NCBI GenBank assembly: GCA_024195585.1
Contig: SWBL01000055.1
Location: 62,001 to 126,000 of the forward strand
DNA length: 64,000 bases
Source of the DNA: Aureobasidium sp. EXF-3400
Lineage: Eukaryota > Ascomycota > Dothideomycetes > Dothideales > Saccotheciaceae
Direction: 5' to 3'
The notes below the pieces were generated by a model that saw nothing but the letters and a program-made list of their open reading frames with translations, did not search any database and was not told where the DNA came from. Shown in pieces: positions 57,135-64,000 of the stretch (the first letter of the stretch is position 1; every line of letters begins with the position of its first letter). The position numbers and the translations under genes are program-made.

Positions 57135-58993
57135 TCATCGTCGTGTCCATCGTTCCCAGAACTTCCACTTCATTCCTTGCTGTCTCCCCTGCCCGTTTCT
57201 GCCCTTCATTCTCCACCAATACAGTGGGAACCCAGCCAAGATGAAAGCCACCACCAACAGCGTCTGTAGTGGTTGTGCAAAAACAGCTCTACTGAGCAAG
57301 AACAAGCTGACGCAACAGAAGATAATCGGTGTCGTGATCCAGCACTTGTACGGCCTTTCGAGGTCGGGTTCCTTGACACGGAGAACAATGAGACCGAGAA
57401 CCGTGAAGAAATAGAAAGTGTATCCAGCAACGCCGTAGAATGTTGTAAGAGTTCCGAAACTCCCCACGACGATATACACCATAGTCAAAGCTGCGTTGAG
57501 CATCATGGCATATGCTGGGGTGTAAAACAAGCCGACTCCATCATCGGCGATAAACCGAGTCAAGCGAGATACTCGAGAAGGGCGATAGGGAAGACGAACA
57601 GCGCTATCCTTACTGAAACCAATCTGGCCAAAGAAGGCGGGGAGCCATCCCTCTTTACCAGCGGCGTAGACCAGACGTCCGGATGTGAAAGTGGTAGCGT
57701 TCAGACTACCAAAGCATGACCCAGCTACAACCAGTGCAAGGACGAAAGAGCCCACTGGTCCAAGAACAAAGCGACCGAAAGCTACCGCAACTGTGTTGGA
57801 CGAATTGATGGTCGCCAAAGGCAGAACCAAAAAATAGGCGACATTGGCAAGTAAGTATGACAGGACCACCATGGAGAGCGAAGTGTGGATAGTTCGCGGC
57901 AGATCTTTCTGCGGGTTAATGAACTCTCCAGCAACATAGTTGACCTGCAAGGCGTTAGCATGATTCTTTTTGGAGTAAGGCGAGACTGCAAGCATACATT
58001 ATCCCATCCATCATATGCCCAAAGACCGGCGTAGATAGCAACCGCCCAATTACTGGCGTCGTGCTTGGTGCCATCGATCCAGAAAGAAGAGTGCTTCCAT
58101 TCTTTCGAAGCATTTCCTTCAAAACTCCAGCCAGTGATCGCTACGACAACGCCTGCGATAGTAACTCCAGCCAATGCGAAGAACTTGAGAAGCACAAATA
58201 CATCGGTGCTGCGTGTACCGACTTTGGTAGAGACACAATTGAGGGCAGTGACCAGAACAACTCCAGCGATAGCGACTGCTTTGTCGATCCAGATACTCGC
58301 ATCCATAGCATCCGCGCCGATAAAAGCTCTAACAGTATATTCACCGAAGATGATGGCGACAATGGCAGCCGAACCAGGCTTCAATACAACGACAGCGCAC
58401 CAGGTGAAGAGAAAACCGGCCCACTCGCCATAGATCTTGCTCAAGTAGATTTGCGCACCGCCATTGAGAGGCATAGCACTACCGAGCTCGGCATAGCTTG
58501 AGGCACCGGTCCAGGCAAGCAGACCAGCAATAACCCATACTATTAGGGCTGCGACGGGAGAGCCGGCGTTGATATTGACCTGAGCAGGAGACGAGAAGAT
58601 ACCAGAGCCAATGATGAGACCAACAACCAGCGACAGACCGCCTTTCCATAATGTCAATGTCTTGTTTCTTTCCAAGCTTCCTTCTCCTCCTGCTGGCACG
58701 CTCGGTGCGCCTATGGCAGTATACCCTGCTCCAGAATTTGACAAGGGAAACAGTGCGGGAGCAAAGTCGAAGGCGGAGGACACCGAGTAGGATCTGTTCA
58801 TGCGACCTCCATTGCCTCGGCTGGTAGGACCAGGAGTTCCAAGATGGTCATCGTCAAAGGAGAGATTGCGCGACGAAGGCACGCCCGAGGCCGAAGAGTC
58901 GATGCTGTCACGCGAGTTGTGGTCTGAGGAAGCGAGAGAAGCCAGTTCCAGCGAGTCGCGCTCGAACTGGCGAGGGGGTGCGAGTCCGGCCAT
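57135..58993 (-). CDS. LAT-family amino-acid permease (methionine permease-like)
   Basis: Twelve-helix plasma-membrane carrier of the L-type amino-acid transporter group in the APC superfamily; yeast Mup1 and Mup3 are relatives. Two exons, 58993-57998 and 57944-57135, encode 601 aa; the 53-nt intron restores AYDGWDNVNYVAGEFINP. A Ser-rich cytosolic N terminus of about 110 residues (SRDSIDSSASGVPSSRN) probably carries phosphorylation or ubiquitination control. The first helix has GLIIGSGIFSSPAQV, with the GSGIF substrate-binding bend. Other family blocks are SYAELGSAMPLNGGAQIYL and GSCFGSLNATTFTSGRLVYA. Methionine as substrate is a family-level suggestion. It lies just upstream of Hus1 on the same strand, 199 bp away. 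Confidence 0.92.
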
Positions 58994-59885
58994 GCGAACA
59001 AGCTAAATCAGCTATTCGTGTAACTGCTGTGTTATTGTATCATCACTCGAGTCGCTCGCAGCAAAACATTCGACTCGGCCGCAAAGACCGAAGTTTGTTC
59101 AGGAGACGATGCACCTCCGCATTGGGCAAGTTTCAGGGTCTCGCCATGACGTAGCGGTTTTTTGTCAGACCGCCCAACACCGCTGCAATTGTCCTTCAAT
59201 AACATCGAACAATAACAAACATGGCACTGTGCCCATCTCCATTGCGTGGAGCTTCCTGTGTCCAGTAGAGTGCACTTATAGCTGGGGCAGAATTCTCCTC
59301 CTGTTCCGGGAGGATCAGCCAATACCACGAAAGGATATAGCTCGATCCCCATGCAGCGACAACGCAAGCCTCCTGTCACGTCACAGCAAGACGGACCGGT
59401 TCATGGACGACCCTCCGAGATAACATCCAGATCGTGAGATATCACTCATGGCACTTTGTCCTTCACGACCGTCGTATGCATGTCACTTTGGACCGGCGTT
59501 AGTTTGGCTGCGACTCTGATGCATGCCACGTCTCCAATCTACAGCAGCGCCTTTACCGAGGGGAACAAACACAACCATACGTGGCATATGGACCTGGGCC
59601 GTTTTATTGATCTCCGGACGGCTATCATGCCTCTACTTCCTTTTGCGATGCTTATACGGCATGTCATGTACATCCACTCGTCGAGTTGCCATGCTGCCGT
59701 CATACGAGCTTCTCAGGTGAGTTGGGCATCAGAGACGTGTTATGCCTTTGATCGAACTATATGCGGATATGTAAGTCTCGTACGCGTATAAGCTTCTCAT
59801 CGGTCATCTTTCTCGTCTGCTTCCCCTCACAGACCTATAAGTTGTCGCTGTACAATCTCACTCTGTCTTTCACGCTCGATGCGCC
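58994..59885. other. Divergent promoter region, LAT permease and small protein gene
   Basis: About 0.9 kb between divergent genes. Plus-strand frames near 59456-59791 lack an ATG and motifs. No further feature is seen. Confidence 0.45.
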
Positions 59886-60320
59886 ATGGGGATATCGTCT
59901 TCCAAATCGAGTACTATCACCATACGACGGAGTGCTGCTGATGCTACACCTTCTGTTGCTGAAGAAGCCGCTGGAGAGGGAGAAGATGAGAATGACACGG
60001 TCATCATACTTGGGCCTCGATGGGTGCGTGACAGAAACACAGGTCAACAATATGTCGAAAAGAATCGACGAAGGATTGACATGCTTGAACGACGCGGTGA
60101 AGTAACTCATGCTCTACGCGAACAGGGCAAGAGGTTCTTCACAAGACACAAAGATGGGACCATGCAGATGGATCCCAAAAGAGCACCGGTTGGTAGGTGG
60201 AATTGCTTAATGGTCACGATGAAACACTACTGACGCCGACTAGATGAGGCTGTTATTGTCGAAGTACCAGCAGAGGCGCCTGCAGTCACAGTGGTTGCCC
60301 CAGTTGCTGTCGCTGCTTAA
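59886..60320 (+). CDS. Small, probably N-myristoylated protein
   Basis: Two exons, 59886-60192 and 60244-60320, encode 127 aa; the 51-nt intron starts GTAGGT and ends GACTAG. The protein begins MGISSSKSS, which fits the N-myristoylation rule (Gly2, Ser6) and would be expected to anchor it to membranes. An acidic stretch (EEAAGEGEDENDT) precedes a basic, charged helix (RNTGQQYVEKNRRRIDMLER). The second exon adds a Val/Ala/Pro tail (EVPAEAPAVTVVAPVAVAA). I do not recognise the family; the lipid-anchor call is from the N terminus alone. Confidence 0.65.
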
Positions 60321-60668
60321 GAGCAATTGTTTATGACTCACTGCACAGTTCTGGATGGTGAATATATGAGACCAGGTTCCAAGCACGAACTTTCTCTCTT
60401 TTGTGTGCTAAAGACCCTGACAGTGTAGCCGTAGAAATGTATGATACTCTCGAGAATGAAGCAATCTCCGAGGAGAGACGACACGGCGTGCGTATCTCCA
60501 TGGGCACACCTCTAATTTACGAAACAACTGCGCATTTTGGCACTCATGCAACTAGGGAAGGAGCTTTCGTGAAGCCTACCCTCTCTCAACAAAGTCGAGC
60601 AACCCCACGACCTCACAACAAGACTCATCTCCAATATCAATTTCTCTACTTCTATCCTGTAACGCCTA
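60321..60668. other. Short intergenic stretch
   Basis: 348 bp with the 3' flank of the small protein gene and the presumed promoter of the next gene. No motif recognised. Confidence 0.4.
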
Positions 60669-61258
60669 ATGCAGAGTTCATCAGATTCCGATACGCAATC
60701 TCATCGCTACAAGCCAAGGCCTTCACAAGCTGTCCGAGAGAGCAGGCCATCACTAGGCATCGAAGAACTATGGAACCTGACATCTGGTATGGCAGGACGA
60801 TGGCTTTGGTGATGGGTATAAACTGACGAGCAGCAGCAAACATACAAGTTCTGGACGACTACCTACTATCCATTCACCCGACTTTTCTGACACCGCCTGA
60901 TCGACAGCAACCGTGGGTACGCATGGCCGTGTCCAAGAACACAGACGACACCTTTCAAGCCATGCTCCTCGAACGGGGAACACTCTTTGCGCAAACAAAA
61001 TGCTGTCCCAGTCCGTACGAAGCAGTGTTGGAAATGTTTGAGCAGACAGGAACGCTGGTTGCCAAAACGCTCGCGGGAGATGTTCTAGCGTTGAGGACAG
61101 GAGGACAGAAGGATGACGAGACGGTCATGAGATTGGACTTGATGAGAAGAAAACCTGGAGAAAGCTTTGAGAATGCGTGTGAGCAGTGGACGGATGAAAA
61201 GGGACGGAGAAGATCCAGTGCGCAGGAGCTTGAAAAGGATGTCATGAGAGGTGTCTGA
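60669..61258 (+). CDS. Uncharacterised 179-aa protein, two exons
   Basis: The single frames here are broken, but one intron joins them. Exon 1 (60669-60786) reads MQSSSDSDTQSHRYKP up to IEELWNLTS. Exon 2 (about 60837-61258) reads ANIQVLDDYLLSIHP through KDVMRGV and stop. The donor is GTATGG, with an AACTGAC branch site. The acceptor lies in CGAGCAGCAG, where two or three AG choices differ by one codon each. Exon 2 has balanced composition and helix-like segments (SPYEAVLEMFEQTGTLVAKT, FENACEQWTDEKGRRR). I do not recognise a family. If the intron is wrong, a shorter 111-aa version starts at 60923. Confidence 0.6.
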
Positions 61259-61598
61259 CCTGGGATCGAATAGCGTGTGTTGACATGGAGCCCAGAGTCA
61301 CGATGTTCTCCTCATGAGGTTCAAGGCCTGGCAAGCGACCTTGCTGATTGTTACCTCAGCTCTCCCTGTGGAGCTTACCTAAGGTTCCATATTACATACT
61401 CGAGGTTCAGCTTTTTACGTGCAAAAGATACAAAAGTGTTCATAGTCGAGATGTCAAGGCGGAGATGACGGAGCCGAAGACCGACGAGTGGATTCATGTG
61501 GATGCTGACCAGACCATGACGTTGACTGTGTCTCGATCATAACTAAAAATCATGCCGCCAATTCGCTTTCTTTCTCGTTTTCACAACAATCACACGCT
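61259..61598. other. Promoter region of the Aim32-like gene
   Basis: 340 bp between tandem genes. Small frames here are not protein-like. No TATA box is obvious. Confidence 0.4.
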
Positions 61599-62818
61599 AT
61601 GGGACTAATACTCAGAGGAGCCAGGATCGCCTCGCGCGTGCCCAGAACATCACTATGGACGTCGCAATTCCGCAGCTCATCGCGAGCAACCTACACAGTG
61701 CCCATCGCCCAACCGCAATCCGAGGAAAAGCATTGGCACATCTCTACCCTCGACGAGTGTCCTTCACCGACTTGCCAATGCAGGGAGACACCCGAAGGGC
61801 TAGATATTGATCGCGAGAGCAAGCTCAACGGAACTATGCCGGCGTATGCTGAGCAGGTCATCATCTCGACGGGGCGAACGGATTGGAAGAGCAGAATACA
61901 AGAAGATGAGGACAGTGCGCTTGTCAATCAATTGGCCAAGTTCACTGGGCCCAAGGGCAAGTTCTCTGATGTGTGTCACTACTACAAGCACCTACGGTAT
62001 GCCCAACACGTCGCTGACTCGATTGCCTACAGCCATACCACAATGTGTCGGTCATCAACTCGTCCTTCCCACCTACTCCTTTCATAGACGCCGAACCCTC
62101 GACGCAGCCTGCACAAAAGGCAGACACAGTCCCTGCTGCCAAACCAGGCTCTGACCCAGACATCGTTCCCCAAGAAGTGCCCAACACAGCACCCGCATCG
62201 GCCTTCCTCTTCCCCAGCTTCCAATACGTTCCTGCCATTCCCACCGACGACAGCGGGGTCGAAGCATTTGTCAAGGGTTTTGTGCTACCTCCAACTCTAC
62301 ACGCATCACACGAACGCTTGACCAGGAAACAAAAGAACACGCTTCTCCATGAACCCGACATGCGCAAACAGTTCCCCGGCGCACGATCAGTGCACGAGAT
62401 TGTCGTCTTGATCTGCGGTCACGGTGGTCGCGATGAAAGATGTGGAAAGATGGGCCCAATCCTTGCGGCAGAGTTTGCGGATAAGCTGGCGAGACAGAAC
62501 ATTCCCGTCATCAGTGAGGCGCCTCCTCATGAGACGGTGGAACCCGATTACTCGATCGAAGAGTACCAACCTGCTGCCAGAATTGGACAGATCTCACATA
62601 TCGGTGGTCACAAGTGGGCTGGAAATGTTATTGTGTACATTCCTCCTAGCTTCAAGACCAATCCTTTGGCAGGCTGCGGTATCTGGTACGGCAGAGTGGA
62701 GCCTCAGCATGTCGAAGGCATTGTCGGAAAGACATTGATCGACGGAAAGGTCATCAAGCCGCTGTTTAGAGGTGGCATCCGCGAGGGCGGTGAGATCTTG
62801 AGACTCGACTTGGACTAG
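61599..62818 (+). CDS. AIM32: Mitochondrial thioredoxin-like ferredoxin Aim32
   Basis: Mitochondrial protein with a thioredoxin-like ferredoxin fold that binds a [2Fe-2S] cluster; in yeast Aim32 guards redox state of inner-membrane import components. Exons 61599-61970 and 62033-62818 encode 385 aa; the 62-nt intron restores KFSDPYHNVSVINSSFPPT. The first 35 residues are a basic presequence (RGARIASRVPRTSLWTSQFR). The cluster site is C252 and C261 (CGHGGRDERC, a C-x8-C) with H313 and H317 (SHIGGHKW), exactly the Cys2-His2 spacing known for Aim32. The end GGIREGGEILRLDLD is typical. It is followed after 153 bp by another mitochondrial redox gene on the same strand. Confidence 0.92.
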
Positions 62819-62971
62819 ATATAATATATACCTTGTATGATCGTGGATTATGATATGGACGGGAATGAAAATGACCATGTTGTCGTCATTGACATGTGAA
62901 GGCTTGGCGGACTTTTGACGGGTTTCGAGATTCGAGTAACCAACTTTTGATTTGTAGCACAATTGATCACC

Positions 62972-64000
62972 ATGTCTTGTACACTTCGACCTGGACTCCG
63001 CTTTACAGTCAAACCACGATACTCTACACTACATCAATCGCCGACCTTCTGTCGACAGTTTGCGCGTAGTCAACATACACCGACCAACATTCACAATGCT
63101 CCGGTCAAGGCGAAACGCAGCTCTCTCCGAGGCATTGCAGCATCTCTCGCCTTCTTTGCTACTGGATGGGCTCTGAACTCGCACTACAAACTCATATCCT
63201 TCTCGTCGCCGCAGCCTCTCAACAACCTGACTTTTACGCCCTTCGCCCTCAAAAATAAAGAGACCGTTTCGTCCACCAGCTCAATATTCACTCTGTCGCA
63301 ATCGCATATACCGAATGGCACCTTCGAAGATTGGTTGAAGAAAGGAGTCTGGAGTATAGAGATCAAACAACCTCAACTCCAGATTGCAAGAGCATATACT
63401 CCTTTGCCTCCGCTCGATGGCTCAGACCCCGATGCTTTGCGTCTGTTGGTGCGCCGTGAGAAGAGAGGAGAGGTTTCAGGATACCTGCATAGAAGACCAC
63501 AAGGCTCTGATGTCGAAATCAGAGGCCCTGCTGTCGAGTACGAGCTGCCAGAGCATGTCGACCAAGTCGTCTTCTTGGCTGGAGGCACTGGTGTGGCACC
63601 TGCTATCCAGATAGCACATGCTTTGGGCGACAAGGCTCGCATCGCTGTGCTGTGGGCCAACAGGGCAAGAGAAGATTGTCAAGGTGGTCAGAGTGATGAC
63701 CCAATCACACCCGGTTGGTATGCCACCTTCAGCAGTTTCTTTGCCAACACTCCACATCACCATCAAGTGTCCACTGGCGAGAAGAGCTTGATCGTGAAAC
63801 AATTGGATGCACTCAAGAAAACCAACAAAGCGCTTACCGTCGATTACTTTGTCGATGAAGAGAGCACCTACATTAAGCCTCAGAACGTGCGCAATGCTGT
63901 TGCTCAACCTTCAAATCAAGCCGTGGTTCCTAGTCAAGGCAAAAAGATCATTCTTGTTTCGGGACCCGAGGGCTTTATCAACTACTGGGCTGGACCCAAG
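62972..64000 (+). CDS. CYC2: Cyc2-like mitochondrial flavoprotein (cut by right edge)
   Basis: From the ATG at 62972 the frame is open for 343 codons to the last base, so the 3' end is missing. The protein fits the Cyc2 family, an inner-membrane FAD oxidoreductase involved in haem attachment to cytochrome c. Residues 1-50 are a basic presequence, and residues 54-68 (GIAASLAFFATGWAL) a membrane helix. The ferredoxin-reductase-type FAD motif R-x-Y-T is at 140-143 (RAYTPLPP), the NAD(P)H-binding GGTGVAP at 204-210, and VSGPEGF near 335 marks the nucleotide-site end. An insertion between these (DPITPGWYATFSSFF) is also seen in fungal homologues as far as I recall. Confidence 0.88.
   Translation, partial: MSCTLRPGLRFTVKPRYSTLHQSPTFCRQFARSQHTPTNIHNAPVKAKRSSLRGIAASLAFFATGWALNSHYKLISFSSPQPLNNLTFTPFALKNKETVSSTSSIFTLSQSHIPNGTFEDWLKKGVWSIEIKQPQLQIARAYTPLPPLDGSDPDALRLLVRREKRGEVSGYLHRRPQGSDVEIRGPAVEYELPEHVDQVVFLAGGTGVAPAIQIAHALGDKARIAVLWANRAREDCQGGQSDDPITPGWYATFSSFFANTPHHHQVSTGEKSLIVKQLDALKKTNKALTVDYFVDEESTYIKPQNVRNAVAQPSNQAVVPSQGKKIILVSGPEGFINYWAGPK

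Noticed and set aside
1..64000. CRISPR arrays, phage or plasmid features
   Set aside because: No regularly spaced repeats, and gene structure with introns is eukaryotic throughout.

Overview
This window reads as chromosomal DNA of a filamentous ascomycete (Pezizomycotina). Genes are mono- or oligo-exonic, introns are mostly 47-66 nt with GT-AG ends and CTNA-type branch sites, and the protein set is typically ascomycete: a CENP-C/Mif2 homologue, a Cbf1-type bHLH factor, a KDM4-type JmjC demethylase, an SSU1-type transporter, GH5 exo-beta-1,3-glucanase, Aim32 and Cyc2. A placement in Dothideomycetes or Eurotiomycetes is a guess. I see no phage, plasmid, CRISPR or intact transposon.

Layout: 1-582 holds the start of a minus-strand membrane protein cut by the window edge. 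862-5175 is a divergent pair, RNase H2 catalytic subunit (-) and the kinetochore protein Mif2/CENP-C (+). A gene-poor stretch of 6.8 kb follows, then tubulin-folding cofactor B (-, 11943-13207), a Myb-like factor (+, 15629-16834), an Nha1-type Na+/H+ antiporter (+, 17552-19597), an SSU1/TDT transporter (-, 21631-23193) and a Cbf1-like bHLH factor (-, 25034-26049). From 29 to 39 kb come a secreted exo-1,3-beta-glucanase, an RGG-box protein and a large JmjN-JmjC-PHD demethylase. 38.7-42.1 kb is gene-poor, with scrambled short repeats and a tRNA-like relic. From 42 to 51 kb there are a small zinc-finger protein, eIF2D/Tma64, a cyclase-family (kynurenine formamidase-like) enzyme, a tRNA-Thr(AGU) and an allantoate-permease-type MFS carrier. 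The right end (52-64 kb) is dense: an IroE/Fes-like esterase, a cysteine-rich protein built of three copies of an unrecognised module, the checkpoint clamp subunit Hus1, a methionine-permease-like LAT carrier, a small probably N-myristoylated protein, an unknown protein, the mitochondrial ferredoxin-like Aim32, and the start of a Cyc2-like mitochondrial flavoprotein.

The genes do not form one pathway. Several serve chromosome maintenance (RNase H2, Mif2, Cbf1, KDM4, Hus1), but their spacing argues for chance. The strongest novelty candidate is the three-module cysteine-rich protein at 53456-55027. The exon maps were built by hand from splice signals plus remembered family conservation. The most striking are a 13-nt microexon in Hus1, a 28-nt microexon in the RGG protein, a GC-AG intron in the antiporter, and ~0.5-kb introns in Mif2 and cofactor B.
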